From the NCBI GenBank assembly GCA_964453035.1, contig CAYVOX010000024.1, positions 1-30,556 of the forward strand: a DNA stretch of 30,556 nucleotides, given 5' to 3'. Below the pieces are notes generated by a model. The model was not told the origin of the DNA. It saw only the letters and a program-made list of their open reading frames with translations, and searched no databases. Position numbers and translations under genes: made by a program. Of this stretch, positions 24,255 through 30,556 are shown in pieces. This DNA comes from CAYVOX01 sp964453035. Its GTDB lineage: Bacteria > Chloroflexota > Anaerolineae > Anaerolineales > Anaerolineaceae. Each line of letters begins with the position of its first letter. Positions within the stretch are counted from its first letter, which is position 1.

Positions 24255-25534
24255 GCGATGTCTTCTTTTCGCATTCCTCCACCGGCACCGGTGCCCCCTT
24301 GAAAATCCTTATGATTGTTCCGCACTTCGCCCCTGACCTTGGACCCAGCGCCCCGCTTTTCACCATGTTGAGTCATGAACTGGCGCAACGCGGTCATCAT
24401 ATCGTCATTCTGACCACCGTTCCCCATTATCCATCGGGCGAAGTCCCTCAGTCGTTTCGGGGAAAATTTATTCAATACTCAACCCAATCAAATCAGGAAA
24501 TCATCCGAATCAGGGTTCCCTCTCTCAAACGGTCTAGTTTTCCAGGTCGCCTGCTTCAGTTCGCTTGTTATCAAATTGGAGCAACCTGGGCAGGTCTCTC
24601 AAAACATTACGATGTGGCTTTTGTTGCCAATCCTGCTCTGTGGGTGTGGTTGCCTTTTGCCATTTTATGCGCGCTGCGCCGCAAGCCCTCAATTTTCTCT
24701 GTTTATGATGTCTACCCCGATGTCGGCATTCGCCTGGGAATCTTCAAAAACAAAGCGGTCATCGCTGCCGTCACCGCTCTGGAACGCTTCTGCCTGGAGC
24801 GTGCTTCTCTTGTCCGCATCATCACCGAATCCTTCCGACCAGCTATGCGCCGCCTGGGTGTCCCTGATTCAAAAATCTCAGTCGTTCATGACTGGGTTGA
24901 TACCGACCTCATTCAACCTCTTGCCAAAGACACGCCGTTCATCGTTGAAAACGGTCTCTCAGGGCAATTCATCGTACTCTATGCCGGCAACCTGGGTCTT
25001 TCCCAGGGGCTCGAGACGATTCTTACCGCTGCTCAAAATATCACCTCTCAACCCGATGTGCTCTTTTTGTTTGTTGGTGACGGTTCAGGGCGAAACCAAC
25101 TTGAGAAAGAGGTCGAAACACGCCAGTTATCCAACGTGCGCTTTCTCCCTTTCCAGCCGAGAGAGAGACTCCCTCAGGTTCTGGCAAGTGCTGCCGTGTC
25201 TCTAGTAATCCTCAAGAAGGGGATTGGCTTCGACTCAATCCCATCCAAAATCTGGTCCATTTTGGCCTCCAGCCGCCCTCTGGTCATCAGTGTTGACGAG
25301 GGATGTGAAGCCTGGAATATTATCCAGCAATCCCATGCTGGGCTGTGCGTGCCGCCAGAAGACCCATCCGAACTGGCTCAGGCTATTCTGACTCTCAAGA
25401 AAGACTCCGAATTACGCCGCAAGATGGGTGAAAATGGCAGAATCTGGGCGCTTGAGCATCATTCTCCGCAAGCCGCAGCCCAGATCTTCGAGAATCTCTT
25501 TCGCAGCCTTTTATCTTCCCATCAAAACGCTTAG
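24251..25534 (+). CDS. GT4-family glycosyltransferase (WbuB-like)
   Basis: 427-residue GT-B enzyme similar in layout to WbuB-type transferases, which transfer amino-deoxy sugars in O-antigen synthesis. Seen are M-I-V-P-H-F-A-P-D with S-H-E-L-A-Q-R-G-H near the N terminus, V-Y-D-V-Y-P-D at about 155, V-V-H-D-W-V-D, the donor-domain Y-A-G-N-L-G-L-S-Q-G (about 240) and F-V-G-D-G-S-G. The late F-D-S-I-P-S-K-I-W-S-I-L-A-S (about 325) replaces the usual E-x7-E region, as in WbuB relatives. Its ATG overlaps the preceding stop. The WbuB comparison sets the family, not the substrate. Confidence 0.88.
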   Translation: MSDVFFSHSSTGTGAPLKILMIVPHFAPDLGPSAPLFTMLSHELAQRGHHIVILTTVPHYPSGEVPQSFRGKFIQYSTQSNQEIIRIRVPSLKRSSFPGRLLQFACYQIGATWAGLSKHYDVAFVANPALWVWLPFAILCALRRKPSIFSVYDVYPDVGIRLGIFKNKAVIAAVTALERFCLERASLVRIITESFRPAMRRLGVPDSKISVVHDWVDTDLIQPLAKDTPFIVENGLSGQFIVLYAGNLGLSQGLETILTAAQNITSQPDVLFLFVGDGSGRNQLEKEVETRQLSNVRFLPFQPRERLPQVLASAAVSLVILKKGIGFDSIPSKIWSILASSRPLVISVDEGCEAWNIIQQSHAGLCVPPEDPSELAQAILTLKKDSELRRKMGENGRIWALEHHSPQAAAQIFENLFRSLLSSHQNA

Positions 25535-25564
25535 GCACCACGAACTTCCAACCATAAAGGCCTC

Positions 25565-26236
25565 ATGCCGTCTTCTTTTAGTAAACTGATAAAGTCAAGA
25601 AAACTTTTCATCCATTTCCTTCTAATTTCTGTTCTCGTCGCAATCTCGATCCTGCTTTTCTACAGGCAGATTCTTCAGGCTATCGGCAATTACCTGCTTT
25701 TTGAAGAAGATCTTCGCCCGGTTGATGTGATTCATGTCATTGCAGGTGAGGATTATCGAACCGAATATGCGATTGAGCTCTACAAGCGAGGCTTCGCCAG
25801 GTATATTTTCTTCACCGGTGGTTGGTGCAAGTTCCACGGATATTATCACGGTCAACACGGCAGAGAACTGGCGCTCAGCCGAGGGGTTCCACCCGAAGCT
25901 ATCCTCATTGATGACGCGGAAGTCAAAAGTACCTTTGACGAAACACTGCTGCTAAAATCCTGGCTTCAAAACAACTCAGGGAAAATTTATTCCGTCATAG
26001 TGGTCAGTGACCCTCATCACATGCGCAGGAGCAGATGGACAATCCACTTCATCCTCGGTCAAAACTTTACGGCGCTCATGGCTCCGGTTCCGTTTGAACA
26101 CACGCCTTTCATTGCTGATTGGTGGAAAGACTCAGCCTCATTGAGTTACGTTCGCGAAGAATATACCAAGCTGGTCTATTACATTCTGAGATACCAGTTT
26201 TCATTCACCTGGTTGGCTTTCCTTGATCAAGAATGA
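25565..26236 (+). CDS. YdcF/SanA/ElyC-like DUF218 membrane protein
   Basis: 223 residues with one N-terminal membrane helix (about 13-33) and an extracytoplasmic DUF218 domain. Family marks seen: P-V-D-V-I-H-V-I-A-G (about 53), the E-L-Y-K-R-G-F-A-R helix, S-T-F-D-E-T (about 122) and V-V-S-D-P-H-H-M-R-R-S (about 142-152). ElyC and SanA relatives act in envelope polysaccharide and peptidoglycan lipid-carrier metabolism, and their catalytic activity is not settled. Here it may serve lipid-carrier balance or polymer attachment. AAGG lies 4 nt before the ATG. Confidence 0.82.
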   Translation: MPSSFSKLIKSRKLFIHFLLISVLVAISILLFYRQILQAIGNYLLFEEDLRPVDVIHVIAGEDYRTEYAIELYKRGFARYIFFTGGWCKFHGYYHGQHGRELALSRGVPPEAILIDDAEVKSTFDETLLLKSWLQNNSGKIYSVIVVSDPHHMRRSRWTIHFILGQNFTALMAPVPFEHTPFIADWWKDSASLSYVREEYTKLVYYILRYQFSFTWLAFLDQE

Positions 26237-26269
26237 CCTGCTTCCATCAATCAAGAAAAGAGGGAAAAA

Positions 26270-27220
26270 ATGAGTACTGAAACCTATCTGGAATGGCTCC
26301 GCCGCCAGGGATTTCAAATCCAAAAATCCCCGAGTTCATGGTGGTATAACGCCGGACCAAGTGTCTTTCAAGCCTTCCCGTATCACTGGTTGATCACTCC
26401 CTCTGAGGCTGAACTCAATACACTCATGACTGGTAGCCGTGCTATCGGCTTACGCTATTCCACGCCCATAACCGCTGCCGAAGGCATGGTGAGCTACCAT
26501 GTGGTCTTGCATAATCCCTACAGCCTGGAATTGCTGCGCCCGCAGGCGCGCAACGGCGTCAAGAAAGGATCGAATTTCTTCACGGTTGAGCGCATTCCGT
26601 TTGAACGCCTGGCTGATGAGGGCTGGAAACTTCAACAGGACACGATGTCTCGCCAGGGACGCCAGACCTGCATGACCGCCGCCCAGTGGAAGAATTTATG
26701 TCTGGCTGCAAGCAACCTTCCAGACTTTGAAGCCTGGGCTGCCGTTTGTGACGGTGCTTTGGGCGCTGCGCAAATAACTGCCCGGGTTGAGGATAAAATC
26801 TACGTTCCTTATGCAGCCAGCCGCAGCGATTGTCTCAATCAACACGTCAACAATGTGCTGTTTTTCAAAACCAGCATGAGCTTCCTTGCTCGCCCCGGCG
26901 TCAATGGCATTTTCTTTGGATTGCATTCACTGGATGCCCCGCCTAGTGTTGATGAGTTTAAAATCCGGATGAGTATCATTCCCATGCCGGTGCGGCAAAG
27001 GGTGTGCTTCCATCCCTTTGTGAAGCCTTTGGTTAATCACTGGTCGTTTGCGCTGCTTCAATTCCTTGCGCGGAAATTTCCTCAGAGCTGTACATTCACC
27101 AAAGCTGAAGGAATGTTACGCTTCCATCTGATGGGCAAACAATCCATCAAGAACCAGGAGTGGCCTAACTTCATTACCGATGAAAAAGCCAGGCTCCTTG
27201 AAACCTCTGGAACCTTGTGA
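26270..27220 (+). CDS. GNAT/FemAB-like acyltransferase
   Basis: 316-residue soluble protein. The pattern G-V-K-K-G at about 101, the central F-E-A-W-A-A-V-C-D-G-A-L-G-A-A-Q-I (a GNAT-type beta-strand turn) and the following V-N-N-V-L-F-F-K-T helix fit the GNAT_6/FemAB-like group found in many polysaccharide loci, where it is proposed to acylate sugars or attach amino acids. No classic acetyl-CoA Q/R-x-x-G-x-G/A loop is obvious, so the donor is uncertain. A good ribosome site (GAGGG, 6 nt before the ATG) is present. The next gene starts 6 bases after the stop. Confidence 0.68.
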   Translation: MSTETYLEWLRRQGFQIQKSPSSWWYNAGPSVFQAFPYHWLITPSEAELNTLMTGSRAIGLRYSTPITAAEGMVSYHVVLHNPYSLELLRPQARNGVKKGSNFFTVERIPFERLADEGWKLQQDTMSRQGRQTCMTAAQWKNLCLAASNLPDFEAWAAVCDGALGAAQITARVEDKIYVPYAASRSDCLNQHVNNVLFFKTSMSFLARPGVNGIFFGLHSLDAPPSVDEFKIRMSIIPMPVRQRVCFHPFVKPLVNHWSFALLQFLARKFPQSCTFTKAEGMLRFHLMGKQSIKNQEWPNFITDEKARLLETSGTL

Positions 27221-27226
27221 AAACCT

Positions 27227-27778
27227 ATGGAGAGAAAAGTGACTCGTCTGTCCGGTTGCCAGATTCCTTGTGTGCCAAATATGTCCGAAGGAAGTGCACC
27301 AATTCCTAACCAAACCCTCATGCGCCGCATCAAGCGTACCCTTGCTGTTCCCTGGAATTATTACGTCAAGCGCTGGCTCAAACGACTCTACCGGTCTTGG
27401 AAGGGTTGGCACAACCGCTATAATTCCCTCACTACCGCTCAAAATCCCGTTTCATCCCATACCTCCCTGGCAGCCGGTGATTGGGTTTGTGTGCAATCAG
27501 AGGATAAGATTCGTGCCACCTTGGATCCCTGGAGTGAATTGAAAGGCTGTGCTTTTCTGCCATATATGGCTGAGTATTGCGGGACAACGCAACGCGTCCT
27601 TCAACCCGTTCACCGTTTTCTGGACGAGCGCGATTACAAAGTAAAAAAAGCAAAAGGGGTCGTGCTGCTCCAGGGTGTACTGTGTAAGGGCACTCCCGTT
27701 TTTGGCCAGTGCGACCGCGCCTGCCACCTGTTCTGGCGCGAAGAGTGGCTGGAAAAAATTACTCCTCCCATTGAATAA
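27227..27778 (+). CDS. Conserved unknown protein with C-terminal Cys-rich motif
   Basis: 183 residues, soluble, with a basic N-terminal third (R/K-rich around 33-62). The C-terminal part has G-D-W-V-C-V-Q-S (about 86), L-D-P-W-S-E-L-K-G-C-A-F-L, M-A-E-Y-C-G-T-T, then L-C-K-G, C-D-R-A-C and F-W-R-E-E-W-L. The five regularly placed Cys suggest a metal or disulfide site. Proteins with this C-terminal pattern occur in polysaccharide loci, but no function is known to me. Three Met (1, 19, 32) are possible starts; none has a clear Shine-Dalgarno, and the conserved part begins well after all of them. Confidence 0.7.
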   Translation: MERKVTRLSGCQIPCVPNMSEGSAPIPNQTLMRRIKRTLAVPWNYYVKRWLKRLYRSWKGWHNRYNSLTTAQNPVSSHTSLAAGDWVCVQSEDKIRATLDPWSELKGCAFLPYMAEYCGTTQRVLQPVHRFLDERDYKVKKAKGVVLLQGVLCKGTPVFGQCDRACHLFWREEWLEKITPPIE

Positions 27779-27878
27779 CCGCAGATGGCTTAAGGTTATT
27801 TACATAAAATATCTTTAGAAATTTTTATCCCTTTATTGGAGTTAGCCTTGAAAAATTCAATCTGAACAGAGTGAAATT

Positions 27879-29894
27879 ATGGAAGCAGCGATTTACCCCA
27901 CGGAAAGAACCTCATTTAGCTGGAAAATCAATCGGGTTGCCAAGCGAAGCATCGACATTGTGGTTTCGTTTTTAGGAATAGTACTCCTGATGCCGCTGTT
28001 TTTGCTGGTGGCGTTTCTCATCAGGCGCGATTCCGACGGTCCCATCCTCTTTTGGTGTAGAAGGATGGGCAGGTATGGGCAACCGTTCAAAATGCTCAAA
28101 TTTAGAACAATGTTTGAGCGTCCCAGTAGCTATCAGGGGCCGCCAGTCACCTGTGATGGTGACGACCGCATCACACCTATCGGGCAGTGGTTGCGCGATA
28201 CAAAAATCAATGAGCTCCCCCAACTCTGGAATGTGCTTATCGGGCAAATGAGCCTGGTCGGCCCTCGCCCGGAAGACGTTGGCATTGCCAATAAATGGCC
28301 TAAGGATATCCGCGCTGAGATTCTCTCCGTCAGACCCGGCATTACCAGCCCTGCCAGCGTTCTGTACCATGACGAGGAACATCGGATCCAGCATGGAAAT
28401 GTTGTCGAGGATTATATCAAAAACATCCTGCCGGATAAATTACGCCTTGACCAGTTATATGTTCGCAACCAATCCATTACAACGGATTTTGATATCATCT
28501 TTTGGACGATTGCCATCTTCGTCCCTCAGATTGCCAGGGCAAAAATTCCCGAAGGGGTGCTCTTCTTTGGACCAATTTCAGGTTTTTTTCATCACTACGT
28601 CAGTTGGTTCTTCATTGACCTGGTGACTTCGCTCCTTGCTGTAACTGCCATCGGGTTTCTCTGGCGCCTGCAAATGCCGCTGAACTGGGGGATTTACCAA
28701 CTCGGTATTTTTGCTGTGTTCATTGCCTGCTTGTTTAGCAGCGTCAACTCGCTTACCGGACTAAACAGGATCCTTTGGTCATCAGCGACAACCGAAGATG
28801 CAGCTAAACTCGTCCTCTCCAGCACCTCCGTTACCTTTGTGATCTTGCTTCTCAATTACATCAATTCAATCTTACGCTGGATTGACCTTGAAACCTTACC
28901 CATCGTGATGATTTTGGCCATTGGTCTTTTCGCCCAGATTGGTTTTCTCATCACCCGGTTTCGGTCACGCACCCTGACATCTATCGCCAGCCGCTGGCTT
29001 CAGCGGCATTCATACACGCACGGCGTCGGTGAAAATGTGCTTATCGTCGGCCTGGGAGATGATTTCAACACGGCTGTATGGCTTCTTAAACGCGGTGAAT
29101 TCAGGTATCTGTTTAATATCGTCGGTGTGGTAGATGATGCCACTTTGCGTCGCAGAGGGATGTGGATAAATGGTTGTCTGGTTTTAGGCATGGTCAGTGA
29201 CATTCCCGACCTGGTTAAAAAATACGATATCGGCATCGTCATCCTCACCTCCTCCGAAATCTCCGACCAGGCGAAAGGCTTGATTCACACTATTCGCCAG
29301 AATACTGAAATTCGTGTTGCGCACCTCCCCCAAATGCTCTCCTCACTCAGCCAGCAGATTACCCAATCCATCCCAACGCCCGAAAGATTCACCTGGGCTC
29401 AAGATCAACCCCGATACTTTGCGTTGTATGACCCTACCACAGGTCTCCCTAACCGCTTCTTTTTTGGAGAACAACTTCAACGCTCTCTTGCCTACGCCCG
29501 AAGGTACCACGCCAAACTGGTTGTGCTCCTCATCAGCATAGATGAGAAAGCCTTTAGGCATGAAGAGCTTGGCCTGAAGGATCAGGGGAAGGTCTTAAAA
29601 GTAATTGCTGACCGACTACTTCAGCATAAGCGGGAGAGTGATACCCTGGCTTACCTCGGTAACAACGAATTCGGTCTCATGCTTGAGAACATCCCTGCTG
29701 AGAGCGTCGTGGCAAAAATTGCGCAACGCGTCCATGCGCTCACCTCCGAACCCATCCAACTGGAAACCGAAGAAGTTAACCTTATCCCACAGATAAGCAT
29801 GTGCGTCTCCTTCGAAGCGTACGAAGGAAAACAAAAATACACCGGTGAGGAACTTGATTTCTTTCTTCAAGTGCGCAAACCTATTCCCGTCTAA
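27879..29894 (+). CDS. Initiating phosphoglycosyltransferase fused to Rossmann and degenerate GGDEF domains
   Basis: 671 residues. Residues 20-205 are a bacterial sugar-transferase (monotopic phosphoglycosyltransferase) domain: re-entrant helix at 27-48, K-F-R-T-M (about 74), K-I-N-E-L-P-Q-L-W-N-V-L (109-120) and S-L-V-G-P-R-P (125-131). It would move a sugar-1-phosphate onto undecaprenyl phosphate, the first step of the pathway. Asn111 stands where PglC has the Asp of its Asp-Glu pair, a variation also seen in other family members. Residues 238-368 hold about four membrane helices, and 385-490 a Rossmann-like domain (V-L-I-V-G-L-G-D-D) as in WcaJ/CapD N termini. Residues 515-671 are GGDEF-like: D-P-T-T-G-L-P-N-R, but G-N-N-E-F in place of GGDEF, with R-E-S-D five residues before. 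Last gene of the operon; a GAGTGA-type ribosome site precedes the ATG. Confidence 0.88.
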   Translation: MEAAIYPTERTSFSWKINRVAKRSIDIVVSFLGIVLLMPLFLLVAFLIRRDSDGPILFWCRRMGRYGQPFKMLKFRTMFERPSSYQGPPVTCDGDDRITPIGQWLRDTKINELPQLWNVLIGQMSLVGPRPEDVGIANKWPKDIRAEILSVRPGITSPASVLYHDEEHRIQHGNVVEDYIKNILPDKLRLDQLYVRNQSITTDFDIIFWTIAIFVPQIARAKIPEGVLFFGPISGFFHHYVSWFFIDLVTSLLAVTAIGFLWRLQMPLNWGIYQLGIFAVFIACLFSSVNSLTGLNRILWSSATTEDAAKLVLSSTSVTFVILLLNYINSILRWIDLETLPIVMILAIGLFAQIGFLITRFRSRTLTSIASRWLQRHSYTHGVGENVLIVGLGDDFNTAVWLLKRGEFRYLFNIVGVVDDATLRRRGMWINGCLVLGMVSDIPDLVKKYDIGIVILTSSEISDQAKGLIHTIRQNTEIRVAHLPQMLSSLSQQITQSIPTPERFTWAQDQPRYFALYDPTTGLPNRFFFGEQLQRSLAYARRYHAKLVVLLISIDEKAFRHEELGLKDQGKVLKVIADRLLQHKRESDTLAYLGNNEFGLMLENIPAESVVAKIAQRVHALTSEPIQLETEEVNLIPQISMCVSFEAYEGKQKYTGEELDFFLQVRKPIPV

Positions 29895-29933
29895 TCGATA
29901 AATCAAAAGTTGCTTTTCTTGGCTGTTTGAAAT

Positions 29934-29969
29934 AAAAACCTCACCTATACGTCTCCGGGTGAGGTTTTT
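29934..29969 (+). terminator. Rho-independent terminator at the end of the polysaccharide operon
   Basis: A 12-bp stem AAAAACCTCACC/GGTGAGGTTTTT (29934-29945, 29958-29969) with a 12-nt loop ends in five T. The A- and T-ends on both sides make it suitable for either direction. It lies 40 bases after the last gene of the operon. Confidence 0.9.
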
Positions 29970-29997
29970 CTGATGTGTTAAAACGTCTGGAAAATTG

Positions 29998-30039
29998 GGT
30001 GGCTGATGGGGGTCGAACCCACAACATCTTGATCCACAG
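29998..30039 (-). pseudogene. 3' half of a tRNA-His(GTG) gene, probable attachment-site core
   Basis: Read on the minus strand (30039 to 29998) this is CTGTGGA (anticodon loop with GTG), TCAAG (3' anticodon stem), ATGTT (variable loop), GTGGG-TTCGACC-CCCAT (complete T arm) and CAGCCAC plus C73, the characteristic tRNA-His acceptor end. Upstream of the anticodon loop the sequence is TCAAG, which cannot pair with the 3' stem (CTTGA would be needed), and there is no D arm or 5' acceptor strand. The gene is cut exactly at the anticodon loop, the usual cross-over place of tyrosine integrases in tRNA genes. Confidence 0.75.
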
Positions 30040-30127
30040 CTTGAACCCGGGTGTCCAATACGTATATGTGGTGGTTAATGGTTCTTTCGACCACCATATA
30101 TGGTGCTTGGTGTCCATAAAATCCATT

Positions 30128-30170
30128 AACTGCACCATGTTTTTACAAAACTGCACCACAATTACACCAA
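30128..30170 (+). repeat. Short direct repeats near the tRNA fragment
   Basis: AACTGCACCA occurs at 30128-30137 and again at 30149-30158, 21 bp apart (two helical turns), followed by TTACACCAA at 30162-30170. Inverted copies of the same motifs, TGGTGC and TTGGTGT, lie at 30101-30113, and TGGTGCAG at 30276-30283. Such clusters next to an attachment core are typical of integrase arm-type sites; the assignment is inference. Confidence 0.5.
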
Positions 30171-30413
30171 TTTTTTCTTTAACATTGGAAAGGCGACCTG
30201 CGATATCTGTCCATTGGGTTGGTGAGGAATAATCTGGTTATTCTTGAGGATCGGTTTCTTCCTCGTTGTTTGACGTGGTGCAGCACACCCTCGAGACTAT
30301 CTTTATGGTTTAACGAATGTTAGAAATTACCGGGTGCTCTCCAGAACTTGCGTCGGAGGTAAGCCAGCATCTATTCGGTTTATTACTGGGTTCTCCTAAG
30401 GTTTGGCGACCAT

Positions 30414-30449
30414 AAAGAATATTACACCAACAAAGAATGTTACACCAAC
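30414..30449 (+). repeat. 18-bp tandem direct repeat
   Basis: Two adjacent 18-bp copies, AAAGAATATTACACCAAC (30414-30431) and AAAGAATGTTACACCAAC (30432-30449), differ at one base. They contain the TTACACCAA motif also seen at 30162-30170 and lie just upstream of the promoter of the next gene. Confidence 0.8.
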
Positions 30450-30453
30450 CCTC

Positions 30454-30482
30454 TGACATTTGTCATATTGATTATGGTAATC
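30454..30482 (+). promoter_or_regulatory. Two operator-like palindromes at the promoter of the last gene
   Basis: TGACA-TT-TGTCA (30454-30465) lies directly upstream of the -35 box, and GATTA-TGG-TAATC (30470-30482) overlaps the -35 box and spacer. Both are perfect 5-bp inverted repeats placed where a regulator would block or assist RNA polymerase. Confidence 0.45.
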
Positions 30483-30496
30483 GCCGACTATATAAT
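30468..30496 (+). promoter_or_regulatory. Sigma-70-type promoter
   Basis: TTGATT (30468-30473) and a perfect TATAAT (30491-30496) are separated by 17 nt. Transcription would begin near 30503, about 32 nt before the TTG start codon at 30535. Confidence 0.7.
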
Positions 30497-30534
30497 GATA
30501 TGAAAATTTTTAAAAAGGAAGAGAGGAAAAAACC

Positions 30535-30556
30535 TTGAAAAAGAAGTTAAGTCTGG
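30535..30556 (+). CDS. Start of a gene cut by the window end
   Basis: TTG at 30535 opens M-K-K-K-L-S-L, a basic start typical of a signal peptide, and runs off the window. An AGAGAGG ribosome site lies 8 nt before it, and a good promoter 39 nt before. Only seven codons are visible, so no family can be named. Confidence 0.5.

Larger units (their letters stand above)
29895..30534. other. Gene-free junction after the operon, likely the edge of an integrated element
   Basis: 640 bases that hold, in order, the operon terminator, the tRNA-His fragment, an inverted repeat (30063-30075 with 30090-30100), several TTGGTGT/CTGCACCA-type short repeats (30101-30170), about 230 bases with no clear structure apart from one more such motif (30276-30283), an 18-bp tandem repeat (30414-30449) and a promoter with palindromes (30454-30496). 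No reading frame in it has coding character. Confidence 0.6.

Noticed and set aside
27848..27865. Five-codon TTG reading frame with a GGAG site ahead of the phosphoglycosyltransferase
   Set aside because: Too short to separate from chance, and no attenuator-like structure follows it.
29998..30070. Intact tRNA-His gene
   Set aside because: The 5' half, the D arm and a pairing 5' anticodon stem are absent.
29975..30232. Plus-strand 85-codon open frame over the tRNA fragment
   Set aside because: It runs through the terminator-proximal region and the antisense of a tRNA T arm, has no ribosome site and no protein-like composition.
30500..30538. Twelve-codon ATG frame overlapping the last gene start
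   Set aside because: No ribosome site precedes it, and it contains the ribosome site of the TTG start at 30535, so it is probably leader.

Overview
The window looks like a chromosomal segment of a free-living bacterium, most probably of the Chloroflexota (Anaerolineae-like). This is inferred from gene style: moderate GC, a secreted repeat protein ending in Y-L-P-F-V-R-K, DUF309 and FabL-type genes, a GINT1-like glycan protein, many genes without a clear Shine-Dalgarno sequence, and TTG/GTG starts. No rRNA or other phylogenetic marker is present, so this is a judgement rather than a proof.

Layout. 1-345: the 3' end of a secreted or cell-wall-type protein, closed by a hairpin terminator. 405-2820 (minus): thioredoxin reductase and a class-III aminotransferase, with a recognisable promoter at 2846-2874. 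2929-4179 (plus): a DUF309 protein that may be translated from a leaderless transcript, then a FabL-type enoyl-ACP reductase and a strong terminator. 4265-9415 (minus): a 1716-residue secreted protein with Ig/cadherin-like modules, a beta-helix, eight YDG repeats and an MBG domain. 9881-10942 (plus): a membrane-anchored metallophosphoesterase that lacks one usual catalytic His.

11429-29894 is one co-directional block of 13 genes, very likely a single operon for an exopolysaccharide or capsule. It begins after an extended -10 promoter (11163-11171) and a leader of about 250 nt, and ends at a strong hairpin (29934-29969). In order it encodes a Wzc-like copolymerase/BY-kinase, a nucleotidyltransferase/TMP-kinase-like fusion, a second small P-loop protein, a Wzx-like flippase, a GT4 glycosyltransferase, a Wzy/O-antigen-ligase-like polymerase, a PL1 pectate-lyase-like protein, a formyltransferase/GINT1-like protein, two more GT4 enzymes, a YdcF/SanA-like protein, a FemAB/GNAT-like acyltransferase, a conserved Cys-rich unknown and an initiating phosphoglycosyltransferase. 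Together these cover chain start, extension, export, polymerisation, length control and probably trimming of one polymer.

The most striking gene is the last one (27879-29894). The catalytic sugar-transferase domain is at the N terminus, followed by the membrane/Rossmann part that normally precedes it, and then by a degenerate GGDEF domain (GNNEF) that keeps an RxxD motif at exactly I-site spacing. This suggests an initiating enzyme that senses cyclic di-GMP directly.

Just beyond the operon terminator lies the 3' half of a tRNA-His(GTG) gene (29998-30039, minus), cut at the anticodon loop, followed by repeated TTGGTGT/CTGCACCA-type motifs. This is the signature of an attachment site of an integrated element that would extend to the right, out of the window. 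A new gene with a promoter flanked by operator-like palindromes starts at 30535 and is cut by the window end.
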